NCBI GenBank assembly: GCA_024346835.1
Contig: AP024866.1
Span: 2,790,001-2,854,000, forward strand
Length of the DNA: 64,000 nucleotides
Origin: Vibrio comitans
Lineage (GTDB): Bacteria > Pseudomonadota > Gammaproteobacteria > Enterobacterales > Vibrionaceae
Reading direction: 5' to 3'
Shown: positions 49,815 through 60,943 of the stretch, in pieces
Layout of the letters: each line of letters opens with the position of its first letter
Numbering within the stretch: position 1 is the stretch's first letter
The notes under the pieces: generated by a model
Database searches by the model: none
Seen by the model: only the letters and a program-made list of their open reading frames with translations
Told to the model about the DNA's origin: nothing
Program-made: the position numbers and the translations under genes

Positions 49815-51893
49815 ATGTCGCAACTCCTATCTGCAATCCCACTGACATCCCTAAACGGCGTTGGTGCTAAAGTTGCCGAAAAATTGGCTAAGATAGGCCT
49901 GAATACCGTTCAAGACCTTTTATTTCACCTCCCTCATCGCTACGAAGACCGAACTCGTGTCTATCCGATGGCCAGTTTACATGCAGGGCTTTGGGCTGGA
50001 GTGCAAGGCAAAGTAATGACTGTTGATACAGTATTTGCTAGACGAAAAATGCTGACTGTGAAAATTAGTGACGGCAATGGCACCATCACACTGCGATTTT
50101 TTAACTTTACTGCTGGAATGAAAAATAATTTCAGTGAAGGCAAGTTAGTGCATGCCTATGGCGAGATAAAAAGGGGTAATCAAGGCTTAGAGATCGTTCA
50201 TCCCGACTTTAAATTTATTAACGAGGGGAAATCGGTCACTGCTGAATCAAGCCTCACCCCTGTTTACCCAACAACTGACGGTCTACGTCAATTAACCCTA
50301 CGCGCCCTTACTGATCAGGCACTAGAGCTATTGGATAAGTCCGCAGTCAACGAGTTGCTACCCAGCGGCTTGTATGATGCGCAGCTATCTCTCAATCAAG
50401 CGCTGCATATTGTCCATCGCCCAGAGCCTGAAATCGATTTAGAGCAGTTTGACTTAGGTCGCCATCCATCGCAGTTGCGGCTGATCATTGAAGAGTTGCT
50501 CGCGCAAAACCTTTCTATGCTGGCATTAAGAAGCAAAGGTCAACTGGACAATGCCATCCCTTTGCCCGCCTCATCACGCCTAAAAACTGAATTGCTCGAA
50601 TTACTGCCCTTTTCTCCCACGAACGCGCAGTCTCGAGTCGTCAATGAGATCGAGGGAGATCTTATCAAGCCTCATCCTATGATGCGTCTTGTTCAGGGTG
50701 ATGTTGGCTCAGGTAAAACGCTTGTCGCCGCTCTAGCTGCTGTGACTGCCATTGAGCAGGGCTATCAGGTTGCCATGATGGCGCCGACCGAATTGCTTGC
50801 AGAGCAGCATGCCATCAACTTTGCGGCTTGGTTTGAAACACTAGGCATAAAAGTAGGCTGGCTAGCAGGCAAGGTTACCGGTAAGGCCAAGCAAGCTCAG
50901 TTAGAGGCCATTGCTAGTGGCGAGGCGCAGATGGTTGTTGGAACACATGCACTTTTCCAAGAGCAAGTGAAGTTTCACAACCTATCGTTAGTTATCATTG
51001 ATGAACAGCATCGTTTTGGTGTTCATCAGCGACTAGAGTTAAGAGAAAAAGGCGCCGCTTCTGGCCAATACCCTCACCAACTGATCATGACGGCAACACC
51101 TATTCCTCGCACCCTAGCGATGACAGCCTATGCCGACCTTGAAACCTCTGTGATTGATGAGCTTCCACCAGGACGAACACCAATACAAACTGTGGCCATT
51201 CCTGACACTAAACGCTCTGATATTATTGAACGAATTCGCGCAGCCTGCGCACATGAGGGAAAGCAAGCCTATTGGGTCTGCACCTTAATTGATGAGTCTG
51301 AGGTGCTTGAGGCGCAAGCTGCAGCAGAAATTGCAGAAGAGCTAACTGCTAAGTTACCTGAATTGAAAGTAGGCCTAGTTCATGGTCGAATGAAGCCCGC
51401 TGAAAAACAAGCCATCATGAAGCAGTTTAAAGCCAACGAGCTGCAGCTTCTGGTGGCAACTACTGTCATCGAAGTTGGTGTTGATGTGCCCAATGCCAGT
51501 TTAATGATCATCGAGAACCCTGAACGCCTTGGTCTTGCCCAATTGCACCAATTACGAGGGCGCGTGGGGCGTGGCACCGTGGCGAGTCATTGTGTGCTTC
51601 TCTATCATGCTCCGCTATCTAAAACGGCGCAAAAGCGCTTAGGAGTGCTCAGAGAGAGTAATGATGGTTTCGTTATTGCGCAGCGTGACCTCGAAATAAG
51701 AGGCCCAGGGGAGCTCCTAGGTACCAAGCAAACGGGCATCGCCGATTTCAAGATTGCTGACTTAGTAAGAGATCAACATCTCGTGCCCCAAGTGCAAAAA
51801 ATGGCGCGCTTTATTCATGAACAATACCCTGATAATGCAAAAGCCATTATTCAGCGCTGGATAGTCAATAGTGATGAGTATGCTAAGGCATAA
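49815..51893 (+). CDS. recG: ATP-dependent DNA helicase RecG
   Basis: Branch-migrating helicase for stalled forks and Holliday junctions. 692 residues: N-terminal wedge domain with OB fold (about 1-200), Walker A GDVGSGKT, DEQH box, motif III TATPIPRT and the RGRVGRG motif VI, then the C-terminal TRG region. Full length. Confidence 0.97.
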   Translation: MSQLLSAIPLTSLNGVGAKVAEKLAKIGLNTVQDLLFHLPHRYEDRTRVYPMASLHAGLWAGVQGKVMTVDTVFARRKMLTVKISDGNGTITLRFFNFTAGMKNNFSEGKLVHAYGEIKRGNQGLEIVHPDFKFINEGKSVTAESSLTPVYPTTDGLRQLTLRALTDQALELLDKSAVNELLPSGLYDAQLSLNQALHIVHRPEPEIDLEQFDLGRHPSQLRLIIEELLAQNLSMLALRSKGQLDNAIPLPASSRLKTELLELLPFSPTNAQSRVVNEIEGDLIKPHPMMRLVQGDVGSGKTLVAALAAVTAIEQGYQVAMMAPTELLAEQHAINFAAWFETLGIKVGWLAGKVTGKAKQAQLEAIASGEAQMVVGTHALFQEQVKFHNLSLVIIDEQHRFGVHQRLELREKGAASGQYPHQLIMTATPIPRTLAMTAYADLETSVIDELPPGRTPIQTVAIPDTKRSDIIERIRAACAHEGKQAYWVCTLIDESEVLEAQAAAEIAEELTAKLPELKVGLVHGRMKPAEKQAIMKQFKANELQLLVATTVIEVGVDVPNASLMIIENPERLGLAQLHQLRGRVGRGTVASHCVLLYHAPLSKTAQKRLGVLRESNDGFVIAQRDLEIRGPGELLGTKQTGIADFKIADLVRDQHLVPQVQKMARFIHEQYPDNAKAIIQRWIVNSDEYAKA

Positions 51894-51895
51894 AT

Positions 51896-51923
51896 AAAAA
51901 GAGCCCTAAACAGGGCTCTTTTT
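51896..51923. terminator. Bidirectional terminator between recG and tex
   Basis: A perfect 12-pair stem (AAAAAGAGCCCT / AGGGCTCTTTTT, loop AAAC) lies between convergent genes. Confidence 0.92.
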
Positions 51924-51937
51924 GCTAGCAAAACAGG

Positions 51938-54262
51938 TTAGCGTCGCTTTTTGCCTGCATTAGCGAAGGCTGCTGCCATAGCACCACCTAAGCCATTGTC
52001 TGCTGACGAGCGATTGTCACGACGTTCATTTCTCACTGGTCGCTTGTTGTCTCGGCTGCTTTGCGGTCTGCTTGGACGATTATCTTGCCCAGGCTGATCA
52101 TTAAGGCGCATAGTTAAGGCGATACGCTTGCGCTGGATATCAACTTCCATCACCTTAACCTTCACGATATCTCCTGCCTTCACTACCTCACGCGGATCAG
52201 ACACATACTTATCTGTAAGCGCAGAGATATGCACAAGACCATCTTGATGCACGCCAATATCAACAAACGCGCCAAAGTTAGCCACGTTAGAAACCACGCC
52301 CTCAAGCACCATACCCACTTCGAGGTCAGATACCTTATCGATACCTTCAGCAAAGGTTGCCGTTTTAAACTCAGGTCTTGGGTCACGACCAGGTTTATCC
52401 AGCTCTTTGATGATGTCCGTTACCGTAGGTAGACCAAATTGCTCATTCGTAAAATCGATCGCATTGAGCTTACCTAAGAAGGCACTATCACCGATAAGGT
52501 TTGAAATAGGCTTACTGGTTTTCTCAGCTATCGATTTCACCACAGGGTAAGCCTCAGGATGCACTGACGATGAATCTAGGGGGTTGCGACCATTCATAAT
52601 TCGCAGAAAGCCCGCGCTCTGTTCAAACGCTTTAGGCCCCATTCTTGCTACTTTCTTGAGGCTAGCACGGCTTTCAAAGCGTCCGTTGTCGTCACGATGA
52701 GCCACAATATTTTGCGCAAGAGTGGTCGACAATCCTGCAACGCGATTAAGTAGTGCTGCTGAAGCCGTATTTACATCCACACCGACGGCGTTTACACAGT
52801 CTTCTACAACCGCATCCAAACGCTTTGCCAATGATGACTGACTGACATCGTGCTGATATTGGCCCACTCCGATAGATTTAGGGTCGATTTTAACAAGCTC
52901 TGCTAGTGGGTCTTGTAGACGGCGAGCAATAGACACCGCACCGCGCAAAGATACATCCATATTTGGAAATTCTTTGGCTGCCAGCTCAGAAGCTGAATAC
53001 ACTGAGGCCCCTGCTTCACTGACCACAATCTTTTGTACCTTGATGCCTTTCTTAATGATGTCACCGATGAAGGTGTCAGACTCACGAGAAGCCGTGCCGT
53101 TACCTATCGCTACCAAATCCACATTGTGCTGTTTGATCAATCGCTCAATGGTTTGCATCGACTTATCGTACTGCTTTTGCGGTGGATGAGGGTAGATAAC
53201 ATCAGTTGCCAGCACCTTACCTGTGCCGTCTACAACTGCGATTTTACAGCCCGTTCTTAATCCAGGATCTAGGCCTAATGTTGCACGAGGCCCAGCAGGT
53301 GCGGCCATCAATAAGTCTTTTAAGTTGGTCGCAAATACTTCTATGGCACCAATCTCCGCTCGCTCTTTCATGGCAGACATGAGTTCAGTTTCAAGGTGCA
53401 TGGAGACCTTTACTCTCCAAGCAAAACTAATCACTTGCTTACGCCACGTATCAGCTGGAGCATCACTCAATGAAATTCTGTAGTGGTCCGCAATAATCGT
53501 TTCGCAATATGAGCTGCGAATAGACGGGTCTTGGGCAGGGTCTGCATTAAGGGATAATTGCAAGAAGCCTTCATTGCGGCCGCGCAACATCGCTAGGGCA
53601 CGATGCGAAGGCACACGGCTTATCGCCTCATCATGTTCAAAGTAATCTTTGAACTTCTCTCCCTCTGACTCTTTACCCGTGATGACTCTTGATTGCAGCT
53701 GTGCGTGCTTGGTGAGGTAGTTTCGTAGCTTTTCTAGTAGATCAGCATCTTCAGCAATTCTTTCCATCACAATGGCTCTAGCACCATCCAATGCAGCTTT
53801 TATATCCGATATGCCCTGCTCTGGGTTCAAGTATTTCTCAGCTTCCACCTCAGGTACAAGCGAGGCATTGCCCCAAATGGCATCCGCCAAAGGCTCTAAG
53901 CCTGCCTCTATAGCGATTTGTCCCTTAGTGCGGCGCTTGGGCTTATAAGGTAGATAAAGGTCTTCAAGACGAGTCTTGTTATCGGCCTGATTAATCTCTT
54001 TCTCCAATTCAGGGGTTAACTTACCCTGCTCAGAAATGGACTTAAGGATGGACTGTCTGCGTTCGGCCAATTCTCGTAGGTAGGTCAAACGACTGTCTAA
54101 GGTGCGTAGTTGGGTATCATCCAACCCTCCCGTGACTTCCTTCCTATAGCGAGCGATAAACGGTACCGTATTCCCTTCATCAATCAGGTTTGCCGTAGCG
54201 GTCACCTGTTGCGTGGCAACATTTAGCTCAGCGGCGATAATCTGAAAAATCGTCTGACTCAT
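51938..54262 (-). CDS. tex: RNA-binding transcriptional accessory protein Tex
   Basis: 774 residues: N-terminal Tex helical domain, YqgF-like RNase H fold in the middle ([12 protein letters not shown]), helix-hairpin-helix pair ([11 protein letters not shown] onwards) and a C-terminal S1 domain ([14 protein letters not shown]), then a low-complexity Arg/Asn-rich tail (about 720-774). Homologue of Spt6. Tail length varies between species. Confidence 0.95.
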   Translation of the reverse strand: MSQTIFQIIAAELNVATQQVTATANLIDEGNTVPFIARYRKEVTGGLDDTQLRTLDSRLTYLRELAERRQSILKSISEQGKLTPELEKEINQADNKTRLEDLYLPYKPKRRTKGQIAIEAGLEPLADAIWGNASLVPEVEAEKYLNPEQGISDIKAALDGARAIVMERIAEDADLLEKLRNYLTKHAQLQSRVITGKESEGEKFKDYFEHDEAISRVPSHRALAMLRGRNEGFLQLSLNADPAQDPSIRSSYCETIIADHYRISLSDAPADTWRKQVISFAWRVKVSMHLETELMSAMKERAEIGAIEVFATNLKDLLMAAPAGPRATLGLDPGLRTGCKIAVVDGTGKVLATDVIYPHPPQKQYDKSMQTIERLIKQHNVDLVAIGNGTASRESDTFIGDIIKKGIKVQKIVVSEAGASVYSASELAAKEFPNMDVSLRGAVSIARRLQDPLAELVKIDPKSIGVGQYQHDVSQSSLAKRLDAVVEDCVNAVGVDVNTASAALLNRVAGLSTTLAQNIVAHRDDNGRFESRASLKKVARMGPKAFEQSAGFLRIMNGRNPLDSSSVHPEAYPVVKSIAEKTSKPISNLIGDSAFLGKLNAIDFTNEQFGLPTVTDIIKELDKPGRDPRPEFKTATFAEGIDKVSDLEVGMVLEGVVSNVANFGAFVDIGVHQDGLVHISALTDKYVSDPREVVKAGDIVKVKVMEVDIQRKRIALTMRLNDQPGQDNRPSRPQSSRDNKRPVRNERRDNRSSADNGLGGAMAAAFANAGKKRR

Positions 54263-54481
54263 CTTAATTCACTTGTTTTTCCTTAGGGTTTGAAACTAAC
54301 TATGGGGGCAAATGTCAGAAAAACCAGATAGCAAAAGGGGCGATGGCTCGAATAAACAACGATCAATGAGTTAATTTGAAGATTTAACCTAACATTTGCC
54401 TGCAAGCCACTGATTATTAGTTAGAATTAAAAACAGTAACCCAACAAATAAACCTAGCTGATAATAGTTGGGTAGATATGG

Positions 54482-56392
54482 ATGTTGATAATGAAAAAGA
54501 TAACCAAGTCTCTCTCTCTGCTCATTGCCTCAATGGTCAGCCTACCTCTGTTGGCTGATGGGAATGATGCAGCCTTAATGATGAAGAATGACAAGCAGGC
54601 GTACACCACAGCAGATCCCGCTCTTAAATGGCAAGATAAAGTCATATTGGGACGTGTGGAAAACGTTTACTATCAAGATATTGATGGACTAAGTGAACAG
54701 CCTTTCATCGGTAAGATAGATACGGGCGCTGACACTACCTCAATGCATGCTGAAAACATCCACGTATACAGCAACAACAAGAAATACAAAGGAATGCAAG
54801 ATACCGAACTCATGCAAACAATTGTTGATGAGTTTGGTGGTCCAAAGAGCAACTGGTGGCTTGAGAGCTTTGATACTCCAGAGCGAAACATCCAAGGTGT
54901 AGTTAAGTTCGATATTCGCCACCCAACAACTGGTGAGATCATTTCTTTAGAGCGCCCACTAGCTCGTACTAGTGTTATACGCAGCCGCACGAGTGAAATC
55001 CCGCTGTATCGACCAGTAATCAATATTCCACTTAAGATAGCGGGCGTTACGGTCAATACCGACGTTAACCTTACCGACCGTAGTAACTTCTCGGCACCTA
55101 TCCTAATTGGTAAAACCTTCCTTAAGCAGAATGCATGGGTGTTTGCGGGTTATGACTACCTTCAATCACAAAATGATGCTCGTGTCGTTGGACGCAGCGA
55201 AGAGTTTTTTGTTGATGGTGTGTCACTTAAAACCAGTTTCTCTCTTGCCAACAGCTATAGCCAAATGCACGCAATGAACATCAAAGTTGATGAAGAAAAG
55301 CGCACCGTTACTTTTGATACAGCCAATAAGTCTGGCGACAAAACGACCCTAACTCTGCCATTAGAACGCATGCTTAGAGTCAGTGGCGAAGAGCGACCGC
55401 TTGTATTTGTTCCGGTTAAGGCGGGTGACTTCGAGAAGCCTATCTTGGCATACCTAAAGGATCGCTCTAAATACAGTTCTCAACTGCGTTTAGGTAAGAA
55501 TACACTGAGCAAGTACTTCATCATCGATACCAAAGATAAGAACGTGCTACGAGCAGAAAACATGACACTAGAAACCCTGCTTAGTAAGCGTGACCCTCTG
55601 GTTGTTGCCACCCATGAGATTGTTTACTTCGATGGTACTCCCGTTAATGCAGAACCATCATTTGCTATCAACACCCCTGTATTGTTTGTTGATGGATTTG
55701 AGCTGAGTAAAGGCAAAAATGGTGAGCAAGCCAGTTTCTACATTCCTAGTAGTGACGGAAATGACAAAAAGGTTATCAAGAAGGTAGAGCGCAAAATCCG
55801 CGTTGGTGAGAGTGTTCGACCTATCCTAAAAGAACAAGTGGTTATCGGCGGTAAAGAGATGACGCTGGAATTTGCTCTTGAAGCAATTGGCAAAGGCGAT
55901 GAGCCACACTTTGCCATCGGTCGTGCCTTTAAGAAAGATGGTGTACTTGTTAATACCCGCACTGAAGACCTATTAGACCCTCGCCCATTGTTCCATGCTG
56001 GCTACATTGAAAAAGCCCAAGTTGAAGGGCTTAAGTTCTCAGTAAAATTGGATACCGGTGCTGACATCAGTTCAATGAATGCTCTAAACATCAAACGCTT
56101 TGAGAAAGACGGTAAAGAGATGGTGAGTTTTGATTATGAAAACGCCGAGGGCTTAAAGCAAAGCTTTACTAAAGAAGTGGTCGACATTATGCGCATCCGA
56201 GCGAAAGCAGGAGAAAAGCCTAATGAGCGTCCAGTGGTAATGATGAATGTAACACTTGGCGAGGTCAGCAAGACGGTTCGTGTTAATCTGCAAGACAGAA
56301 GTCGCTTTGAATACAGCATGATTCTTGGAAAGAACTTTTTGAAGAATGGTGTTGTAGTAGGTAGCGACAATACTTATCTATTGGGTAAGTAA
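54482..56392 (+). CDS. Secreted multi-domain retropepsin-like (ATP-dependent zinc protease family) protein
   Basis: 636 residues from the first ATG; the ATG at 54491 (MKKITKSLSLLI) gives the same frame and is likelier. A signal peptide runs to about ADG at 25-27 with no lipobox. The rest is four tandem copies of the PF05618 retropepsin-like domain: about 54-230, 235-365, 373-500 and 503-636. Copies 1 and 4 carry DTGAD (80-84, 524-528) with xxSM.A.NI; in copy 2 the catalytic Asp aligns with S254 and in copy 3 the motif is gone. Copies share RP....V and DRS.F...ILGK.FL ends, weaker in copy 3. Substrate unknown. Followed by greB, 27 bases away. Confidence 0.8.
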   Translation: MLIMKKITKSLSLLIASMVSLPLLADGNDAALMMKNDKQAYTTADPALKWQDKVILGRVENVYYQDIDGLSEQPFIGKIDTGADTTSMHAENIHVYSNNKKYKGMQDTELMQTIVDEFGGPKSNWWLESFDTPERNIQGVVKFDIRHPTTGEIISLERPLARTSVIRSRTSEIPLYRPVINIPLKIAGVTVNTDVNLTDRSNFSAPILIGKTFLKQNAWVFAGYDYLQSQNDARVVGRSEEFFVDGVSLKTSFSLANSYSQMHAMNIKVDEEKRTVTFDTANKSGDKTTLTLPLERMLRVSGEERPLVFVPVKAGDFEKPILAYLKDRSKYSSQLRLGKNTLSKYFIIDTKDKNVLRAENMTLETLLSKRDPLVVATHEIVYFDGTPVNAEPSFAINTPVLFVDGFELSKGKNGEQASFYIPSSDGNDKKVIKKVERKIRVGESVRPILKEQVVIGGKEMTLEFALEAIGKGDEPHFAIGRAFKKDGVLVNTRTEDLLDPRPLFHAGYIEKAQVEGLKFSVKLDTGADISSMNALNIKRFEKDGKEMVSFDYENAEGLKQSFTKEVVDIMRIRAKAGEKPNERPVVMMNVTLGEVSKTVRVNLQDRSRFEYSMILGKNFLKNGVVVGSDNTYLLGK

Positions 56393-56419
56393 TCGAGCAA
56401 ACATGAATATTAGCCACAG

Positions 56420-56920
56420 ATGAAAACAAATTTAATTACCCGAGAGGGCTTTGAAAAGCTACAGCAAGAACATGATTACCTCTGGAACGAACGTCGTCCA
56501 GAGGTCACTAAAATAGTCACTTGGGCTGCGAGCCTAGGTGACCGTTCTGAAAACGCTGACTATCAATATAACAAGCGCTTGCTACGACAAATCGATCGCC
56601 GAGTTCGCTACCTACGAAAGCGACTACCCGACCTGAAGGTTGTCGACTACGCTGCAGCTCAAGACGGTAAAGTGTTCTTTGGTGCTTGGGTTGAAATAGA
56701 AAACGAAGAGGGCGACATCAAACACTTTCGTATTGTAGGGCCAGATGAGATTTATGGGGATGAAGTAAAACACTACATCTCCATTGACTCACCGATGGCA
56801 CGAGCACTGCTTAAAAAAGAGGTTGACGATGAAGTCGTGGTGAGAACACCAGAGGGTAACAAAGAGTGGTTTGTTAACAAAATCAGTTACCAATCACAGG
56901 ATCAATATGAAACCGATTGA
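56420..56920 (+). CDS. greB: Transcription elongation factor GreB
   Basis: Rescues backtracked RNA polymerase by inserting its coiled coil into the secondary channel. 166 residues; acidic tip LGDRSENADYQYNK carries the catalytic acidic residues, and the length and sequence fit GreB rather than GreA. The gene after the retropepsin gene, probably in one transcript with it. Confidence 0.96.
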   Translation: MKTNLITREGFEKLQQEHDYLWNERRPEVTKIVTWAASLGDRSENADYQYNKRLLRQIDRRVRYLRKRLPDLKVVDYAAAQDGKVFFGAWVEIENEEGDIKHFRIVGPDEIYGDEVKHYISIDSPMARALLKKEVDDEVVVRTPEGNKEWFVNKISYQSQDQYETD

Positions 56921-56991
56921 AATTGGCTATTTACATCAGTTTAAATGATGAATATCGGGCGCCATTAACACTTTTTAACACTTTAGCTGTC

Positions 56992-56997
56992 TATAAT
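56992..56997 (+). promoter_or_regulatory. Candidate -10 box of the ompR-envZ promoter
   Basis: A perfect TATAAT lies 144 bases before the ompR start in the 220-base gap after greB. No good -35 at 16-18 bases was seen, so either an activator assists or the site is not used. Confidence 0.4.
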
Positions 56998-57140
56998 TAG
57001 TCCAATTTTGTTACATTTCCACGGGTATTATCAGCCAGGTGTGATAAGGAGCGAATTTGCAAATAGTGACGGACTACTTGATCGCACTCGCCAACTCCCA
57101 CTTTTAGAACAAAAAAATTGGATTAAGTAGGTCTATTATA

Positions 57141-57860
57141 ATGCAAGAAAATTTCAAGATTTTGGTCGTCGATGACGATGCACGCCTCCGCTCTCTATTA
57201 GAGCGTTATCTTTCTGAGCAAGGCTTCCATGTCCGTTCTGTTGCCAATGCTGATCAGATGGATCGTCTACTAACCCGCGAAAACTTTAACTTAATGATAT
57301 TGGATCTTATGCTGCCGGGAGAAGATGGGCTATCTATCTGCCGTCGTTTGCGTAGTGCCAATAACATGCTACCTATTCTGATGCTTACCGCGAAAGGTGA
57401 TGAGATCGATAGAATTGTAGGCTTAGAAGTCGGTGCGGATGATTACCTTCCAAAACCATTCAACCCAAGAGAGCTATTAGCTCGAGCGAAAGCAGTATTG
57501 CGCCGTCAGTCTGTTGAAGCACCGGGAGCACCTAGTTCAGAAGAAGCTATCGTAGAATTTGGTGACTTTGCGCTAAACCTAGGTACTCGCGAAATGTATC
57601 GCGGCGAAGAGTTAATCCCTCTTACCTCAGGTGAATTTGCTGTTCTTAAGATCCTGGTAACGAATGCACGTGAACCAATGTCACGTGATAAGCTAATGAA
57701 CCTAGCTCGCGGTCGTGAATACTCAGCAATGGAGCGTTCAATCGACGTTCAGATCTCTCGTCTGCGCCGTATTCTCGAAGAAGACCCAAGCCACCCACGC
57801 TACATTCAAACTGTATGGGGCCTAGGCTACGTCTTTGTTCCAGACGGTCGTAAAGTTTAA
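57141..57860 (+). CDS. ompR: Osmoregulatory response regulator OmpR
   Basis: 239 residues: receiver domain with VVDDDAR and phosphoacceptor D55 (LDLMLPG), then an OmpR/PhoB winged helix (SGEFAVLKIL, SRLRRILEEDP). D55 matches the E. coli site. Forms an operon with envZ, 16 bases apart. Confidence 0.97.
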   Translation: MQENFKILVVDDDARLRSLLERYLSEQGFHVRSVANADQMDRLLTRENFNLMILDLMLPGEDGLSICRRLRSANNMLPILMLTAKGDEIDRIVGLEVGADDYLPKPFNPRELLARAKAVLRRQSVEAPGAPSSEEAIVEFGDFALNLGTREMYRGEELIPLTSGEFAVLKILVTNAREPMSRDKLMNLARGREYSAMERSIDVQISRLRRILEEDPSHPRYIQTVWGLGYVFVPDGRKV

Positions 57861-57876
57861 GCACTAGGATTTATTA

Positions 57877-59265
57877 ATGCGATCGCGTAGTTCGATAACC
57901 CAAACAATCATTGGCTTCATTGCTCTTTTGATTGCCAGTCAGGTCTTCTCTTACTACGCGATTTTTAACTACGCAGTACTTCCTAGCCTTAAGCAGTTCA
58001 ATCGAATCCTCTCCTACGAGATCAACCTCGTAATGGAAGAGTATGCTCGAATTCGTCAAGAATCAGAGCTCGGTATCCCTGAAAGCGAACGCACTACCCC
58101 ACTTAGGCAAGCCTTGCTGCTTAGGTTAGGCGTTAGCGTGTATCCACTAGCAGGAACCGTTGAAGAAGAATACCAAAAAGCCTTTTACCTTGATTTCATG
58201 AGTGATGAAATCACGGAAGAATTAGGCTCTCCCGCAGAGGCTCGACTTGCCCGAGACAGTGAAAGCTATTTACTGTGGATCAAGCTCGATGCTATGCCAA
58301 ACTGGCTTTTACGGGTCCCTCTAACCGAACTCACTCATAATGAATTTAAGCCTTTATTTATCAACAGCTTATTAATTACCATTTTCTTAATACTGGGTGG
58401 ATGGGGCTTTATACGCTGGCAAAACCGGCCACTCAAAAATCTAGAATCTGCGGCTATCAGTGTCGGCAATGGGGTAATTCCTGAGCCCCTTCCAGAGAAA
58501 GGTACCACTGAGATACGCGCCGTAACTACCGCCTTTAACAAGATGGCTAGAGGCATTGAAGAGCTAGAAACGGATCGCCGCTTGATGCTTGCAGGCGTAA
58601 GTCATGATATTCGAACACCACTAACTCGAATTCGATTGGCTACCGAGATGATGTCTGAAACAGACAGCTATCTTGCTGATGGGATTATCCAGGATATTGA
58701 TGAATGTAATGACATCATTGCGCAGTTCATCGACTACCTTAAGCCCGTTGATCGTAACGATTTTAGTAACATCAGCCTGAATGAAATGGTTGAAGAACTA
58801 AGACGCGCACTTAAAATCTACGAGGCCGGTGGGCCGCTAGAGAGTGGGCTTGACCAAGATATCTTGAACTACACCTTTGATATTGAGTTAAAAGAGGATT
58901 TGCCCGATATCTACGCCAGTTACATCCCGATAAGACGCACACTCAGCAACTTGCTAGTGAACTCCAAGCGCTACGGCGATAAATGGATTGGTATCAAGAC
59001 TGGAGTCTCTGACCAAAACAAGAAGGTTTGGATATCCATTGAGGACAATGGCCCGGGTATTGATGATGAGCAGATGCAAAAGGTATTTGAACCCTTCACT
59101 CGTGGTGATACGTCTCGAGGCAGTGAGGGCACAGGTCTTGGCCTATCTATCGTTAAGCGTATTGTGACCGAGCACAACGGCACGATAGAAATGTCGAACC
59201 GTAAAGAGGGTGGCTTGAAGGTTAAACTCACCTTTGATGCTTATCGTAATACCAATCGTAGTTAG
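57877..59265 (+). CDS. envZ: Osmosensor histidine kinase EnvZ
   Basis: 462 residues: TM1 at about 10-30, periplasmic sensor to about 155, TM2 at about 160-180, HAMP, and the kinase core with phospho-acceptor H243 ([12 protein letters not shown]) and N, G1 and G2 boxes ([27 protein letters not shown]). H243 is also the E. coli number. Phosphorylates OmpR. Confidence 0.96.
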   Translation: MRSRSSITQTIIGFIALLIASQVFSYYAIFNYAVLPSLKQFNRILSYEINLVMEEYARIRQESELGIPESERTTPLRQALLLRLGVSVYPLAGTVEEEYQKAFYLDFMSDEITEELGSPAEARLARDSESYLLWIKLDAMPNWLLRVPLTELTHNEFKPLFINSLLITIFLILGGWGFIRWQNRPLKNLESAAISVGNGVIPEPLPEKGTTEIRAVTTAFNKMARGIEELETDRRLMLAGVSHDIRTPLTRIRLATEMMSETDSYLADGIIQDIDECNDIIAQFIDYLKPVDRNDFSNISLNEMVEELRRALKIYEAGGPLESGLDQDILNYTFDIELKEDLPDIYASYIPIRRTLSNLLVNSKRYGDKWIGIKTGVSDQNKKVWISIEDNGPGIDDEQMQKVFEPFTRGDTSRGSEGTGLGLSIVKRIVTEHNGTIEMSNRKEGGLKVKLTFDAYRNTNRS

Positions 59266-59285
59266 TAACCCATCTCACCAGATAC

Positions 59286-59321
59286 AAAAAAGCCGAATTT
59301 CATTATGAAATTCGGCTTTTT
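59286..59321. terminator. Bidirectional terminator between envZ and nfuA
   Basis: A perfect stem AAAAAGCCGAATTTCA / TGAAATTCGGCTTTTT with loop TTA lies between convergent genes. Confidence 0.95.
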
Positions 59322-59337
59322 ACTTTAAGCGTTTGAT

Positions 59338-59928
59338 TTACTGATAGTAAGAGTGAGCGCCCTGCTCATGCTCTGTGGCATCTTTAACCGCAACGAGTTC
59401 ATCAGCGAACTCTTGAAGAAGTTGTTTCTCGATACCATCTTTTAGCGTCACATCAACCATTGAACAACCGTTACAGCCACCGCCAAATTGAACTAGGGCA
59501 ATGCCGTCGTCAGTGATTTTCACTAGGCTAAGATGGCCACCGTGGCTAGCTAGCTGCGGGTTTACTTGGGTTTGAATAACATACTCTACGCGCTCTAGTA
59601 GCGGCGCATCATCTGAAACTTTACGCATTTTAGCGTTTGGCGCCTTCAGTGTTAGCTGAGAGCCCATCTTGTCAGTGACATAGTCAATCTCTGCATCTTC
59701 CAAAAATGGCAAGCTCAACTCATCCACATACGCAGAAAAATCTTCATAAGGAAATTCAGTATCTGTTGCTTCTACTGCTTCTGGTGGGCAGTAAGAAACA
59801 CCACACTCAGCACTCTGCGTGCCAGGGTTGACCACGAATACTCGAATGTTGGTTCCATCTGCTTGTTGTGCCAGCAGGTTAGCAAAATGCGATTGCGCAG
59901 TTTCTGTAATAGTAATTGTATTAGACAC
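59338..59928 (-). CDS. nfuA: Fe/S biogenesis protein NfuA
   Basis: 196 residues: N-terminal degenerate A-type scaffold domain and C-terminal Nfu domain with the cluster-binding CNGC motif ([11 protein letters not shown]). Delivers 4Fe-4S clusters under oxidative or iron stress. Downstream of comF, the usual gntX-nfuA neighbourhood. Confidence 0.96.
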   Translation of the reverse strand: MSNTITITETAQSHFANLLAQQADGTNIRVFVVNPGTQSAECGVSYCPPEAVEATDTEFPYEDFSAYVDELSLPFLEDAEIDYVTDKMGSQLTLKAPNAKMRKVSDDAPLLERVEYVIQTQVNPQLASHGGHLSLVKITDDGIALVQFGGGCNGCSMVDVTLKDGIEKQLLQEFADELVAVKDATEHEQGAHSYYQ

Positions 59929-60083
59929 GATAAATACCTGAGTAATTCTGTAGGTTATTATCGGTATTCTACTCCGTTAGATTTTTTTTTCAAACATGTA
60001 ATAGCTATGAATCATTAACGCTATTTATTTGATAATCACAATTGTGACATGGCAATCAAAATGCACTCATGAACATCCAATCG

Positions 60084-60824
60084 TCATGGAATCGGCTTTG
60101 ATGCCCTGCAGATGCAGTAGACATCGATTTGCTTCACTCCCTGCTCTCTCAAAAGCAAACACACCTCTGCCACCGTACTTCCAGTGGTAACTACGTCGTC
60201 CACCAGCGCAATGTGAGAGTGGTTTTGTATGCTAGCTAGATAGTCGGGTGATAAAGCAAAGGCATGCTTGAGGTTGATTAGGCGTTGCCTACGGTTAAGC
60301 CCCGTCTGTGTTTTCGTAACTTTGATTCGCTTAATGGCTTTCGATAGAACCTGCAACTCAACCCCCGTCCTCTGTCTCAAGCTTTGTGAGAGGTAGTCGG
60401 CTAAGTAGTCACTTTGATTGAAACCGCGTGCGCACTGTCTTTTCCAGTGCAGCGGAATAGGCAACAATAGAGAGGCCGGAGACTCTATGCGCTGAGCCAA
60501 AAGTGAAGCTAACTCTCTAGCGTGCCACATCTGCCGGCGATACTTTAGCCCCTGCACATACCGAGACAAAGGCTCGCTATATTCGCCGATGCCGTACAGT
60601 TTATCCCATAGCGGCGGAGAGCTCACACATCCACCACAGCGCTCGACTGGCATTTCCATCAAGGTGCCACAGGTTTCACAGCGACTCACGGGCTTTAAAA
60701 GCTCTAAGCAGTCATCGCACCACGTAGGGTTTGCTGCACCTTGCAGTGGCTTCTCGCAACTGTAACAGTTGGAGCCTAATAGCGTGTAAGCCGTATGTCG
60801 TATCCGACTCAAGAAACGATGCAA
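60084..60824 (-). CDS. comF: ComF/GntX family phosphoribosyltransferase-like protein
   Basis: 246 residues. N-terminal zinc-binding cysteines (CYSC, CDDC, CETC, CGGC) and the PRPP-binding signature VALVDDVVTTGS near the C terminus. In naturally competent species including Vibrio, ComF is needed for transformation. Located between bioH (divergent) and nfuA, as in E. coli gntX. Confidence 0.9.
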   Translation of the reverse strand: MHRFLSRIRHTAYTLLGSNCYSCEKPLQGAANPTWCDDCLELLKPVSRCETCGTLMEMPVERCGGCVSSPPLWDKLYGIGEYSEPLSRYVQGLKYRRQMWHARELASLLAQRIESPASLLLPIPLHWKRQCARGFNQSDYLADYLSQSLRQRTGVELQVLSKAIKRIKVTKTQTGLNRRQRLINLKHAFALSPDYLASIQNHSHIALVDDVVTTGSTVAEVCLLLREQGVKQIDVYCICRASKPIP

Positions 60825-60943
60825 GCATTGAGTTAATTGTCGATTTCCAATAATCTGCTCTTATCTTCAAGTACTACCTCTTATTTTTAGTCCATCGTCT
60901 AATACTCAAGGACTTAAAAGGGTATGAATTACAGGTGAAAGGG

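Noticed and set aside
54673..55056. 127-codon open frame opposite the retropepsin-like gene
   Set aside because: The plus-strand gene has clear repeats and catalytic motifs; the opposite frame has no family features.
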